64,000 nucleotides of DNA from JACPVF01 sp964502095 (GCA_964502095.1 CAZCUF010000004.1:219393-283392), one strand, 5' to 3'. Positions 8,421 through 17,433 are shown, counted from the stretch's first letter. Program-made: numbers and translations. The notes: generated by a model from the sequence alone, not told the origin.

Positions 8421-9938
8421 ATGGATATACGCGCACACGTTTCAATGGTATTCCACCTCGACAAGTGCATCGGCTGTCATACATGCAGTGTCGCCTGCAA
8501 AAATATTTGGACTGACCGCAAGGGCACCGAGTATATGTGGTGGAACAACGTCGAGACCAAACCCGGCACAGGCTATCCCACCTTATGGGAAGACCAGGAG
8601 AAATACAAAGGCGGCTGGGAACGGGACGATGCGACAGGGAAGATTCACCTTCGCCTTCACAACCGCACCAAGGGCCTCGCCAATATTTTCTACAACCCTG
8701 CCCTGCCAACCATTGACGATTACTACGAACCGTGGACCTACGATTACGAGAATCTCTTCAACGCGCCCGAGGGCGACGACCAGCCTACTGCCCGCGCCGT
8801 TTCGATGATCACAGGCAAGCCAATGGACACCATCGAAGCCGGCCCCAACTGGGACGACGATTTGGGCGGCTCGCCAGTGTACGCGCACAACGATCCGAAT
8901 CTGGATAAGCTGACCCCCGAGGAGCGCGATCAAATCGACGAGATCGAACGCGTCGTCTTCTTCTATCTGCCGCGCATCTGCAACCACTGCCTCAATCCGG
9001 GCTGTGTCGCGGCCTGCCCGGCAGGCGCCATCTACAAACGCGGCGAAGACGGCATTGTGCTGATCTCGCAGGAAAAATGCCGCGCCTGGCGCATGTGCAT
9101 TTCGGGCTGTCCCTACAAGAAGACCTACTACAACTGGTCTTCGGGTAAGTCCGAAAAATGTATTCTGTGCTTCCCGCGTCTCGAATCGGGACAACCTCCC
9201 GCCTGCTTCCACTCCTGCGTGGGGCGCATTCGTTATCTGGGCGTTTTGCTCTACGACGCGGATCAGATCGAAGCGGCCGCTTCAGTCCCCGACGATGAAT
9301 TGGTTGCCGCGCAACGGGCCATCATCCAGGACCCGTTCGACCCTGAAATCATCGCCGCCGCGAAAAAGAACAAGATCTCCGACGCGATGATCACCGCCGC
9401 ACAGAATTCGCCGGTTTATAAATTCGTCAAGGAATGGCAGATCGCTCTTCCGCTTCATCCCGAATTCCGCACGATGCCCATGCTCTACTACGTCCCGCCC
9501 ATGTTGCCCGTGCTCGCAAAAACCAAGAACGGCAACTACGATGTGGCCGGGCTGGATACCGAAAACCTGCCCGCCATGCTCAGTTCAATGGAGAAGGCGC
9601 GCATGCCCATTAAATACATGGCGAGTTTATTCTCGGCGGGCAACGTCGAAGTGGTGGAGGAAGTCTATCGCAAGCTGATCGCGGTGCGCATCTTCAAGCG
9701 CGCACAGAAAGTTCACGATTACCAACAAGCCGAAGTGGAAGCGGCGCTCGCTCAAGGCAAAACGAATTCCGAGGAAGTGGAAGCCATCTTCCGCCTGACC
9801 TCCCTCCCGACCTATGAAGAGCGTTTCGTTATCCCGCCGCTCGGACGTGAGTCCGCCGTCGAAGCGTGGGAGAGACCGCTCGACCATAAGCGCGAAGCCG
9901 GCTTCGGCATCCGCAATAAGATCAAGAGGAAATTCTAG
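8421..9938 (+). CDS. narH: Nitrate reductase beta subunit (Fe-S)
   Basis: The 505-aa product carries the four cysteine clusters of NarH: CIGCHTCSVACK near residue 14, CNHCLNPGCVAACP near 190, CRAWRMCISGCP near 220 (Trp replaces a Cys, as for the 3Fe-4S centre) and CILCFPRLESGQPPAC near 248. It passes electrons from haem b in NarI to NarG and lies on the cytoplasmic face. The length matches the family (about 500-515 aa). The ribosome site AAGGAG lies just before the start. The C-terminal half retains NarH features such as LYYVPPM and GRESAVE. Confidence 0.98.
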   Translation: MDIRAHVSMVFHLDKCIGCHTCSVACKNIWTDRKGTEYMWWNNVETKPGTGYPTLWEDQEKYKGGWERDDATGKIHLRLHNRTKGLANIFYNPALPTIDDYYEPWTYDYENLFNAPEGDDQPTARAVSMITGKPMDTIEAGPNWDDDLGGSPVYAHNDPNLDKLTPEERDQIDEIERVVFFYLPRICNHCLNPGCVAACPAGAIYKRGEDGIVLISQEKCRAWRMCISGCPYKKTYYNWSSGKSEKCILCFPRLESGQPPACFHSCVGRIRYLGVLLYDADQIEAAASVPDDELVAAQRAIIQDPFDPEIIAAAKKNKISDAMITAAQNSPVYKFVKEWQIALPLHPEFRTMPMLYYVPPMLPVLAKTKNGNYDVAGLDTENLPAMLSSMEKARMPIKYMASLFSAGNVEVVEEVYRKLIAVRIFKRAQKVHDYQQAEVEAALAQGKTNSEEVEAIFRLTSLPTYEERFVIPPLGRESAVEAWERPLDHKREAGFGIRNKIKRKF

Positions 9939-10004
9939 AAAACCTACCGGCCGTGAAGAGCCACAGAGAATCGCTTTGTGGCTATGAGATTTGGAGAATT
10001 GCTG

Positions 10005-10616
10005 ATGTACACCGAAATCGAAATGCGAAGTCTTTACCAATATTTTGCACAGATGTTGGAATACCCTGCAGGCGGCACGCTGGACGCGGCGGTCGAGGCG
10101 CAAAAACTCCTGGCCGATAAAGATCCTGCATCCACCGCACAGTTGAAGGAATTCCACGACTATGCCGCCTCGCTTCCGCCCGGACGACTTGAAGAGGTAT
10201 ATACCGGCACTTTCGACCTCGACGCGGCCTGCCATCCCTACATCGGCTATCATCTTTTCGGCGAGACATACAAACGCAGCGCATTTTTAGTCGAGTTGAA
10301 ACAGCGCTACAACGCGGAGGGTTTTATCTTTCCCTCCACAGAACTGCCCGATCATCTCGCCATCATCCTGCACTTCCTGTCCGCCACCCGTGACGAGACT
10401 CAGGCACAGGAAATCGCCCGCGACGCGCTTCTGCCCGTTCTCGAAAGAATGACGGGGCGCGCGAAATCAGAAGGCTTCGACGAAGACGAAAACGCCGAGG
10501 CGCCCAAAGAGAAAAAAGAGTCTGAGAAACGCACCCAGTTTCACGGTGTGTTGGAAGCGTTGCGCTCCGTCCTGCAACATCAATTTCAAGTTCTAAATGT
10601 TTTGGAGCCTTCTTAA
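10005..10616 (+). CDS. narJ: Nitrate reductase assembly chaperone
   Basis: The product is 203 aa from the ATG at 10005, preferred over an upstream GTG at 9978 because GGAG lies 8 bases before it. The helical sequence (LYQYFAQMLEYP, CHPYIGYHLFGETYKRS, FPSTELPDHLAIILHFL) is characteristic of NarJ in the TorD/DmsD chaperone superfamily. NarJ binds apo-NarG and promotes molybdenum-cofactor insertion before membrane docking. An acidic/lysine-rich segment near residues 160-175 is a species-specific linker. Its position between narH and narI is the standard order. Confidence 0.93.
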   Translation: MYTEIEMRSLYQYFAQMLEYPAGGTLDAAVEAQKLLADKDPASTAQLKEFHDYAASLPPGRLEEVYTGTFDLDAACHPYIGYHLFGETYKRSAFLVELKQRYNAEGFIFPSTELPDHLAIILHFLSATRDETQAQEIARDALLPVLERMTGRAKSEGFDEDENAEAPKEKKESEKRTQFHGVLEALRSVLQHQFQVLNVLEPS

Positions 10617-10705
10617 CCTGATAAGCCCTCGGCCCTTCCCTTTACGGGAAAGGGCATCCCCTCTCCATCCATAAGATGGCAGAGCGAGAAAAAAAGGAGC
10701 AGTTT

Positions 10706-11377
10706 ATGTTCGATAACGCCCTCTTCATCGGCTTTCCCTATGTGGCAGTCGTCATCGCTGTCGTCGTCTCCATCTATCGTTTCGCTTTCGATCCATTTTC
10801 CTATTCGAGTCTGTCATCGCAGTTTCTCGAAAACCGCAAACTGTTTTTCGGCTCGGTCCCGTGGCACTACGGCGTAATCACTATCCTGCTGGCGCATGCC
10901 GCCGCATTCCTCTTCCCCAGCGCCTGGGGGCTTTACACCGCCAATCAGACCCGCCTATATATTCTGGAGATCATTGGCCTGGCCTTCGCGCTGATGGCGA
11001 CCATCGGCTTGTCCATCCTCTTCTATCGCCGCCTGACCGACGCACGCGCCAACTCAGTTACATCCGAACTCGATTGGATTCTGTTGTTTTTCCTTTTACT
11101 TCAGGTCGCTCTCGGTTTCTGGACCGCCTACTATTACCGCTGGGGTTCGGACTGGTTCCTGCACACCGCTGCGCCGTGGCTGGTCTCGCTTGTAAAATTT
11201 CAACCGAACATTGCATCCGTAAGCGCGCTTCCGTTCTGGGTGAAATTCCATTTCATCAACGGTTTCATCATCATCCTGCTCCTGCCGTTCACGCGCCTCG
11301 TTCACCTGCTCGCCTATCCACTCTCCTACCTCTGGCGCGAACATCAGGTTGTCATTTGGAACAAGGCGCGGCATTAA
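10706..11377 (+). CDS. narI: Nitrate reductase gamma subunit (cytochrome b)
   Basis: The product is 223 aa from the ATG at 10706, which has AAGGAG 6 bases upstream; a start at 10676 would add a charged extension with no ribosome site. Five hydrophobic helices are visible. Candidate haem-b His ligands fall in WHYGVITILLAHAAAFLFP near residues 51-62 and in VKFHFINGF and TRLVHLLAYP near 180-205, matching the two-plus-two pattern of NarI. It oxidises quinol at the membrane and feeds NarH. It ends the nar operon, 31 bases from the convergent regulator gene. Confidence 0.96.
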   Translation: MFDNALFIGFPYVAVVIAVVVSIYRFAFDPFSYSSLSSQFLENRKLFFGSVPWHYGVITILLAHAAAFLFPSAWGLYTANQTRLYILEIIGLAFALMATIGLSILFYRRLTDARANSVTSELDWILLFFLLLQVALGFWTAYYYRWGSDWFLHTAAPWLVSLVKFQPNIASVSALPFWVKFHFINGFIIILLLPFTRLVHLLAYPLSYLWREHQVVIWNKARH

Positions 11378-11408
11378 TCCGCAGCCGAATATCCGTGAAA
11401 CGGATAAC

Positions 11409-14132
11409 TCATCCGCTTTTCTGCGCTTTCATTACCTCCGCCAATTGCGCTTCACGCTGCTCAAGATAAAGTTTGTTGCCAACCCGCTTCAAGATGCCGA
11501 TGGACTCTTCGAGCAGGCGGCGCGCTTCATTGAGATTTTTCTGTTTGAAGGCGACCTGCGCCAGCACCGCCAGCGAGTTGGCGATGTGCGCGTCGTGCCC
11601 GACTTGCTGGTGTGAACGCAGAGCTTCCTCGGCGAACTGCGCGGCTTGGTCGTATTTCATTTCCTGAATGGCAACATTTGCCAGGTTGGCGCAAGAGGCG
11701 CCGATCATTTCCAGGTTATTCATTTTTCGAGCCAGCGCCAGCGCGCGCTCGGCACAGGAAGTTCCCTCAGCCAGTTGCCCTGTTGCAAGAAGGACTTCTG
11801 CCAGATTCGAGTTGGCGGTCATCTCGCCCCATTCGGAATGGACTGCCTGATATTCCTCCTTCGCCATCCGCCAGAAGGAAATTACAGCCTCCATATTTCC
11901 CAATCCAAACTGCGCTGCGCCCGCGTAGTTGAACGTGTGTGCGCGCGCGATGTGCGGACGATGATTTTTCAGCACGTTCATGGACTTCTCGCACCAGTCC
12001 ATTGCCGCTTGATATTCGCCGAGGCGGAAGAGAAACGCGCCTGCCAAACCCATCACCCTGCCTTTGGCGATGAACGATTCTTTTTTTGCAGATTTTGGCA
12101 ACTCCTCCAGCGATTGAATCGCCGCCTGCGCCATTTGGAGTCCTTCGCGATACAGCCCCGCCAGATCGAATCCTTGCATGAACGAATCGGACATAACGTT
12201 GAAAATGGACGCCTCGCGGTTCTCCGCCGCCCACATCCATGCCAGACGGAAATTAACGAGATCAGCTAAAAAGAGTGGCATGGCCTTTTGCGGCTGACCC
12301 CAAAAAAATTCCTTCTCCAATTCTTTCATAAATTTGCTAAAGTAACGCGCGTGCGCTTCTCGAGTTTGCGCGCGCAGATCAACATCGTCGCTCGATCGCA
12401 AGTCTGCGTATTGGATCATCAACGCGTGGCGGCGATAGCGTCCATCGTCATGGAAGCGCAAGGCAGATTTATCTACGAAACGCGCCAGCATGGAGAGGTC
12501 TGCGCCTGTCACTTCGCAAAACGCCTCACGCGTGAATCCGCCGCGGAAGACCGCCTGCTGTTGAAAAACGATCCGCTCTTCGGCTGTCAGTAGATTCCAA
12601 AAATAATCGAACACCGCGCGCATACTGCGATGACGCGGCGGCAGGTCTTGTTGCGAGGCAGTGAGGATGTCGAGATTGCGTTCGATCTCTTGCACGATCT
12701 CAGGCACAGCGAGTCCGCGCACCCAGGCGGCGGCAAGTTCGAGCGCGAGCGGCGAGCCATTCACCAGTTCGCACAGACGCGCAATGGCAGACGCATCGTC
12801 GGCGTTGGGATGAAAATCGGGTTTGAGGCGGCGGGCGCGATCCACAAAAAGTTTGAAGGCGGCGGAAGACGAATCGGCGAAGGGAAGTCCGCGGACTTCG
12901 AGCAGAGTCTCTGCCTGAATATTCAAGCGCGTCAACGATGTGACCAGCAGTTTCAGGTTCGGCGCGAGGCGCACGGTCTCGGCGATCCACTGGCAGACCG
13001 CGTCGCCGACGAGTTGCTCCATGTTGTCCAAAATCAGCAGGAGATTCTTGTCGCGCAAAAACTCGCGTATTTCTTCGCCGCTCGTCGCGCTGATCTTCAA
13101 CGCGCTCGCAATCGCAAGGAACATCCCTTCCACATCTTTGACAGACGCAAGCGAGATAAACCATGCGCCGTCCAAAAATTGATGGAAGTGAGTCTGCGCG
13201 GCTTGCAGAGCCAAACTGGATTTGCCCACGCCTCCTTCGCCGACCAAAGTTAATACGCGGCAATCGGCATTTGCCAGCCTGACGCCGATCTCCGCCAACT
13301 GCGCTTCGCGCCCGATGAACGATGTGGCGCGAGCTGGCAGGTTGCCAGTGGGACGAGTCTCCGCGTCGCGGATCTGTTCGTAGAGCGCGGTCGTTTCAGC
13401 GGAAGGCTCAACGCCCAATTCTTTTTCAAGGATGCGGCGGCAGGTCTGGTATTGCGCCAGCGCGGCAGAGCGTTGGCCCGCGCGGGCGAGGGCAGACATC
13501 CGTTGTCGGTGCGCTTCCTCGCGCCACGAATCAAACGCGAGCAGGCGCGAGGTGGCTTCGAGTGCGGCGGGATAGTCCGCGCGGCTGAGTTGAATTTCGG
13601 CAAGGCGATGCAGGGCTTGCAAGGCAAGTTCGCGCAGGCGGGCGCGTTCGGTCAGCATCCAATCTTCGAAGTCAGGCGCGTCGCGCACGTGGAAGCCTTC
13701 GAGGAAGTCACCGCGATAGAGGCGCAGGGAATCTGTCAGGATAACTGAAGCAGGCTGAGGGGTAAGAGAAGAGGCGGAACGAAGGGCGGAATCGAATTCA
13801 ATCGAGTCCACGAATGCGTCGCCCGTGAATTGAATCGAATCGCGGGTGATGGTCAGTTCACCCCCAAAATATTTGCGGAGGTTGGCGAGGGCTTGACGCA
13901 GATTATTTTTCGCATCGGCGTCGGACAATTCGCCCCACAGCAGCGCGGCGAGTTTGTCGCGGCTGTGAGCGCGGCGCGTGACAGCGAGATATGCCAGCAG
14001 AGCGGGGACTTTGTTGGAGATGAAGTTGGCGCTTCGCGTGATTTGCGGCGAGCCTAAGTACGACAAACTTAAGTTTGTCTTGAGGGACGAACTGAAGTTC
14101 GTCTTACCATTCGCCGAGGTCGGGATTGACAT
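11409..14132 (-). CDS. SARP-type (BTAD) transcriptional regulator with NB-ARC ATPase and TPR domains
   Basis: The 907-aa protein resembles AfsR/MalT-like regulators. An N-terminal winged-helix region (VPALLAYLAV...LLWGELSDADAKNNLRQALANLR) is followed by a BTAD segment up to about residue 255, an NB-ARC ATPase with P-loop GEGGVGKSS near residue 297 and a Walker-B-like LLLILDNMEQL. The C-terminal third is made of TPR-like helices. It probably switches transcription in response to a ligand or partner. The expected family N-terminus begins only at LSYLGSPQ, about residue 24. The first residues are encoded by the palindrome doublet and the 3' end of a transposase gene, so the native start may have been replaced. 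Confidence 0.88.
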   Translation of the reverse strand: MSIPTSANGKTNFSSSLKTNLSLSYLGSPQITRSANFISNKVPALLAYLAVTRRAHSRDKLAALLWGELSDADAKNNLRQALANLRKYFGGELTITRDSIQFTGDAFVDSIEFDSALRSASSLTPQPASVILTDSLRLYRGDFLEGFHVRDAPDFEDWMLTERARLRELALQALHRLAEIQLSRADYPAALEATSRLLAFDSWREEAHRQRMSALARAGQRSAALAQYQTCRRILEKELGVEPSAETTALYEQIRDAETRPTGNLPARATSFIGREAQLAEIGVRLANADCRVLTLVGEGGVGKSSLALQAAQTHFHQFLDGAWFISLASVKDVEGMFLAIASALKISATSGEEIREFLRDKNLLLILDNMEQLVGDAVCQWIAETVRLAPNLKLLVTSLTRLNIQAETLLEVRGLPFADSSSAAFKLFVDRARRLKPDFHPNADDASAIARLCELVNGSPLALELAAAWVRGLAVPEIVQEIERNLDILTASQQDLPPRHRSMRAVFDYFWNLLTAEERIVFQQQAVFRGGFTREAFCEVTGADLSMLARFVDKSALRFHDDGRYRRHALMIQYADLRSSDDVDLRAQTREAHARYFSKFMKELEKEFFWGQPQKAMPLFLADLVNFRLAWMWAAENREASIFNVMSDSFMQGFDLAGLYREGLQMAQAAIQSLEELPKSAKKESFIAKGRVMGLAGAFLFRLGEYQAAMDWCEKSMNVLKNHRPHIARAHTFNYAGAAQFGLGNMEAVISFWRMAKEEYQAVHSEWGEMTANSNLAEVLLATGQLAEGTSCAERALALARKMNNLEMIGASCANLANVAIQEMKYDQAAQFAEEALRSHQQVGHDAHIANSLAVLAQVAFKQKNLNEARRLLEESIGILKRVGNKLYLEQREAQLAEVMKAQKSG
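14062..14103. repeat. REP-like palindrome doublet at the 3' side of the RAYT gene
   Basis: A perfect 18-bp palindrome GACAAACTTAAGTTTGTC (14062-14079) lies next to a near-perfect one, GACGAACTGAAGTTCGTC (14086-14103). The second ends one base before the transposase stop codon. The doublet lies inside the 5' coding region of the SARP gene. Confidence 0.9.
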
Positions 14133-14745
14133 ACGTGAACTTCCAATCCTTCCATTCTTTCACCAGCCCCACTTTGACGGGGTTGTTCAAAATGTAGAGG
14201 ATGATTCTTTCCATCTCCTTTTCGTCGCGGACGTAATGATCGTAAGACTCGTGATGCCAGAAATAGCCTTCGCGGTTCAGGGCGAGGTTGCAATAGCGGG
14301 CAGCGCGTCCTTTGAGCAGGCGCATGATCTCGGCGACGGGGGAGATGGCGCTCTTCATTCTGGATGGCGGAAATTTTTCGATGAGCGAGAGGATCAGCAA
14401 ATGAATGTGATTAGGCATGATGCAATAGGCGTAGAGTTCGTAATGCTCGTCGGCTTTCTTGTGGATTTCATCCGCCACAATTTGCGCGATGTTTTCCTGC
14501 TTGAGCCAGTCATGCCCGAATTGACAACGGTCGAGCCATTTGTCGAAATGTCCGAAATACTTTTTCTGGATGTTGTAGCGGTCTGCGGCGGTTTTGGCGG
14601 CGCGCAATTCCTGTTCGCGCTGCGCTTTCAACTCGTCCACCACGACGGCGGGGAGCGAATCCACGAGGCTGAAGGTGATAAAGAGCGGATTGTTCTGCGG
14701 GTGGATGTGCGGCAGTTTGCGGCGGTAGTAGATGGGTTCTGGCAT
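14104..14745 (-). mobile_element. REP-associated tyrosine transposase (RAYT, IS200/IS605-related Y1 family)
   Basis: The gene encodes 213 aa with the Y1 transposase HUH signature YCIMPNHIHLLI near residue 108. A C-terminal ILYILNNPVKVGLV segment is typical of REP-associated transposases. The N-terminal PIYYRRKLPHIHP and FITFSL also fit the family. Such single-domain enzymes nick palindromic single-stranded DNA hairpins and spread REP sequences. The gene is bounded on both sides by doublets of the same palindrome type, within 1-9 bases of its stop and start codons. Its 3' end overlaps the SARP start by 29 bases. The length and motifs look intact. Confidence 0.9.
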
Positions 14746-14753
14746 GGTTGTGG

Positions 14754-14802
14754 GACAAACTTAAGTTTGTCGAACGGAAGCGGGCGCAAACTGAAGTTTG
14801 CG
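14754..14802. repeat. REP-like palindrome doublet at the 5' side of the RAYT gene
   Basis: The same perfect palindrome GACAAACTTAAGTTTGTC recurs at 14754-14771, 8 bases upstream of the transposase start. It is followed by CGCAAACTGAAGTTTGCG at 14785-14802. The pair mirrors the doublet at 14062-14103. Confidence 0.9.
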
Positions 14803-14888
14803 GTACTGCTCCAATAAACGATTTCTAAACGCTGGCTTTCTATAATTGGCGCAAGATTATCACAATTAAGAGTGAATGACCAGTCACC

Positions 14889-15122
14889 ATGTCCAAATTT
14901 CTATCTCCACACCCGCCCTATTATCATCATTTTGTCCTGCGCGTGTGGGAGGAGCGCGGCGCGGACGGACAGGGTTCGGCGTGGCGATTCAGTTTGCAAG
15001 ACTCGCAGAAGGAGGAGCGCGTCGGCTTCAAGGATTTGAATGAACTCACGGCGTTTCTTGAAAAGTGGATGAAGGATTTATCTGAATCAAACGGTGATTT
15101 GTCAAAGGAGAAAATCAAATGA
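14889..15122 (+). CDS. Small hypothetical protein
   Basis: The 77-aa soluble protein has a His/Tyr-rich start (PHPPYYHHFVLRVWEER) and an amphipathic C-terminal half (FKDLNELTAFLEKWMKDL) suggesting a small alpha/beta domain. It has no signal peptide, cysteine motif or recognised family. The gene lies between the RAYT unit and the DUF2269-like gene, on the same strand as the latter. The strand-like FRFSLQDSQKEERVGFKDL pattern supports a real product, but the function is unknown. Confidence 0.55.
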   Translation: MSKFLSPHPPYYHHFVLRVWEERGADGQGSAWRFSLQDSQKEERVGFKDLNELTAFLEKWMKDLSESNGDLSKEKIK

Positions 15123-15184
15123 GTTCATGTTTGCCAATGAGCCTTTCCTGATTTGTATCGTGAAAATATTATAAGGAGAGATGT

Positions 15185-15679
15185 ATGCTTTATCAACTCG
15201 CTGTCTTCCTACACGTCATTGCCGTACTCGGATACCTGCTCGCGCACGGAGTCTCGGCGGCAGTTTCCTATGGCATCAAGAAGGAGCGCGATGTCAATCG
15301 CATCCGCGCCCTGCTGGACATTTCGGAAAAATCCTATCCTTCCATGTTTCTGACTCTGCTTGCCGTCATCGTGTTTGGACTTCTCGCGGCGTTTCTCAAC
15401 ATGACCTGGTGGGGCTTCGGCTGGATCTGGCTCTCGATCGTCGTCCTGGTCGTGATCGTCGTGCTGATGGCGGTCTATGGCGCGGCTACTTTCGGTGAGA
15501 TCAGAAAAGCCGCAGGGATTCCGTACAGGATCAAGGGAAAGCCTTTCCCTGCCGAACCTGCCAGAAGCGATGAGGAAGTCTTCCTCGTGACGGCGAGGGT
15601 GAACCCAACGCTATTGCTGATCGTCGGTTACGGCGGATTCGCGGTCATCGCGTGGCTGATGACTGCCAAACCGTTTTAA
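15185..15679 (+). CDS. DUF2269-like integral membrane protein
   Basis: The 164-aa protein has four transmembrane segments (about 1-25, 55-75, 80-105 and 135-158). It starts with LYQLAVFLHVIAVLGYLLAHGVSA, a pattern of the DUF2269 family in which the His in FLHV is conserved. The ribosome site AAGGAG lies 6 bases before the ATG. It precedes a diheme cytochrome gene by 39 bases and is likely co-transcribed. Together they may form a small membrane redox module, but no haem-b site beyond isolated His residues can be proven. Confidence 0.65.
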   Translation: MLYQLAVFLHVIAVLGYLLAHGVSAAVSYGIKKERDVNRIRALLDISEKSYPSMFLTLLAVIVFGLLAAFLNMTWWGFGWIWLSIVVLVVIVVLMAVYGAATFGEIRKAAGIPYRIKGKPFPAEPARSDEEVFLVTARVNPTLLLIVGYGGFAVIAWLMTAKPF

Positions 15680-15718
15680 CGCATTTAATTTTTACGCCAC
15701 AAAAAGGAGAAGCAAAGA

Positions 15719-16624
15719 ATGAAAAAAGTTTTTAAATGGATCGGTATTGTGCTTGGCTCATTGATCGGCCTAATCCTGGTTGCCGGCGTGACGTTGTTCC
15801 TCATCGGCAATGCCCGCCTCAACAAGACCTACGATTTCCCGCCATCGAACATCACGATTCCCACAGATACGGCGAGCATCGAATACGGCAGGCATCGCGT
15901 TGAGACGTTGTGCCAGGGCTGTCACGGCGCGGACCTGAGCGGAATCGAAAAGTGGTTCAACGCCGGTCCGATTGGGACGGTCGATTCGGCAAACCTTACT
16001 TCGGGCGAAGGCGGGTTTGGGCGCGAAGCGGCATCGGACGAAGATTATGTAAGAGCCATTCGTCATGGAGTAGGTTTGGACGGCAAGCCGATCTTCATGC
16101 CAGCCGTTGAATCTACTTCTTATTTAAGCGATAAAGACCTAGGCGCGATCATTGCCTATGTCAAGTCCGTTCCGCCGGTGGACCACGTGACGCACGGGCA
16201 AAACTTCACGCCGCTGGCGAAGATCCTTTATGTATTGGGCGCGTTTTCCAAAATGCCGGTCGAGGTGGTGAGCCATGAAATCCATGTCACGGCGCCCGAG
16301 GCGGGCACGACCGCGGAGTACGGCGAATACATGGTCAACACCAACGATTGCCGCGCTTGTCACGGCGCGAACTTGAACGGCGGCCCGTTCCCCGACCCGA
16401 CCATCACGAAGATTTCGCCGAATCTCACTCCCGGCGGCGAGTTGGCTTCCTGGACGGAGGCGGATTTCGTCAACGCGATTCGCACAGGCGTGACGCCGAG
16501 CGGGTACCAGCTTGATAACGAGTTCATGCCGTGGGAGACTTTCCGCAACTACACCGACGATGAGTTGAAAGCGATCTGGTTGTATTTGCAATCCCTGCCG
16601 AAGTTAAAGCAATATACGAAATAA
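15719..16624 (+). CDS. Membrane-anchored diheme cytochrome c
   Basis: The 301-aa protein has an uncleaved-looking N-terminal transmembrane helix (about residues 8-32). Two cytochrome c domains follow, with CQGCH near residue 64 and CRACH near residue 212. Each has a plausible distal Met (IFMPAVES, EFMPWETF) in the order CxxCH...GxxxF-MP typical of alcohol-dehydrogenase-like/FixP-type diheme cytochromes. It should face the periplasmic side and carry electrons between a quinol- or substrate-oxidising enzyme and a terminal acceptor. No catalytic partner is adjacent other than the DUF2269-like membrane protein upstream. A hairpin terminator follows the stop. Confidence 0.87.
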   Translation: MKKVFKWIGIVLGSLIGLILVAGVTLFLIGNARLNKTYDFPPSNITIPTDTASIEYGRHRVETLCQGCHGADLSGIEKWFNAGPIGTVDSANLTSGEGGFGREAASDEDYVRAIRHGVGLDGKPIFMPAVESTSYLSDKDLGAIIAYVKSVPPVDHVTHGQNFTPLAKILYVLGAFSKMPVEVVSHEIHVTAPEAGTTAEYGEYMVNTNDCRACHGANLNGGPFPDPTITKISPNLTPGGELASWTEADFVNAIRTGVTPSGYQLDNEFMPWETFRNYTDDELKAIWLYLQSLPKLKQYTK

Positions 16625-16642
16625 TTCTGCAAGAAGGCATAA

Positions 16643-16675
16643 AAACGACCTTCGGAAATTATCCGAAGGTCGTTT
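16643..16675. terminator. Bidirectional terminator between convergent genes
   Basis: A perfect 13-bp stem (AAACGACCTTCGG at 16643-16655, CCGAAGGTCGTTT at 16663-16675) with a 7-base loop sits between the cytochrome stop and the XRE gene stop. The T tract is strongest for minus-strand transcription. Confidence 0.88.
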
Positions 16676-16679
16676 GACT

Positions 16680-16883
16680 CTATTTGCTATTTTTATCCGT
16701 TTCAAATATCTCTTCGATCTTTTTCCCGAACAGCTTGGCGATCTTGAACGCAAGAGGAAGGCTGGGATCGTATTTCTCGGTTTCAATCGCGTTGACGGTT
16801 TGGCGCGAGACATCCAGTCGTTCCGCAAGGTCCGCCTGCGACCAATTCTGTTCGGCGCGTAAAATTTTTAGTTTGTTCTTCAT
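16680..16883 (-). CDS. Small XRE-family HTH transcriptional regulator
   Basis: The 67-aa protein is essentially one HTH_3 domain: LKILRAEQNWSQADLAERL, then VSRQTVNAIETEKYDPSLPLAFKIAKLFGKKIEEIF. It is typical of short Cro/CI-like repressors that pair with a small membrane protein gene. It is the last gene of a three-gene unit overlapping its neighbour by 4 bases (ATGA). Autoregulation through the large palindrome at 17473-17503 over the unit's promoter is likely, though inferred. Confidence 0.9.
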   Translation of the reverse strand: MKNKLKILRAEQNWSQADLAERLDVSRQTVNAIETEKYDPSLPLAFKIAKLFGKKIEEIFETDKNSK

Positions 16884-17266
16884 TGGTATTTCCGCGAGAA
16901 GATGCCCACGCCGATACCCCAGAGCGCGATCAGAAGAGGAAATACTAAAAGAGTAGGGAAATGCGGGAAGCCGATATTTTCGAGAAAGCCATAGCTGAAA
17001 GTGATCAATCCCGTGACGATGGCGGAGAAGGTCACGGCTTGTAGTTGAATTTTTTGTTGCAGTTCATCGCTGTCTCGCAAGGCGCGCATCACCGCGATCA
17101 GAACAAAGACAGTTGGGATAACAGGAATCAGCGCGATAACGAATTGGGCAACTTTCGGAAGTTCAAAGTGGGTCAAAACCGAAATGCTGGCTATCAACAA
17201 TACGATATACAACCCCATTGAGATTCCAAATTCTTTGAAATATCTTTTTTGAATATCGTTATTCAT
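16880..17266 (-). CDS. Four-helix membrane protein paired with XRE regulator
   Basis: The 128-aa protein has four predicted membrane helices (about 15-33, 37-58, 72-95 and 100-120) joined by short charged loops (MRALRDSDELQQKIQLQA). Proteins of this size and topology often sit beside short XRE regulators, where they may sense membrane or antimicrobial stress. The gene overlaps the regulator start by 4 bases and itself overlaps the upstream small gene's stop, so the three are translationally coupled. No enzymatic motif is visible. Confidence 0.75.
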   Translation of the reverse strand: MNNDIQKRYFKEFGISMGLYIVLLIASISVLTHFELPKVAQFVIALIPVIPTVFVLIAVMRALRDSDELQQKIQLQAVTFSAIVTGLITFSYGFLENIGFPHFPTLLVFPLLIALWGIGVGIFSRKYQ

Positions 17267-17433
17267 GAGCCGCTCCCGCTTTGGTCGTCTTTTTTGTTGA
17301 ATGCCTCCTCAAAGACAAATCCTAAAGCGACACCAATCGCAATTCCAACCCCCATATTATTCATGGCTACGCCGATTCCAGCGCCAATAGCGATCCCAAT
17401 TGCCAAACCTGCCCCAAATTTCTTGTTTTTCAC
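17263..17433 (-). CDS. Small glycine-zipper membrane peptide
   Basis: From the GTG at 17433 (AGGAG 6 bases upstream) the product is 56 aa. The longer frame to 17508 would start inside the promoter and is rejected. The sequence has tandem glycine-zipper runs (FGAGLAIGIAIGAGIGVA and MGVGIAIGVALGF) and a charged, Ser/Gly-rich tail. It probably forms one or two membrane helices that oligomerise. It is the first gene of the unit ending in the XRE regulator. The function is unknown. Confidence 0.6.
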   Translation of the reverse strand: MKNKKFGAGLAIGIAIGAGIGVAMNNMGVGIAIGVALGFVFEEAFNKKDDQSGSGS

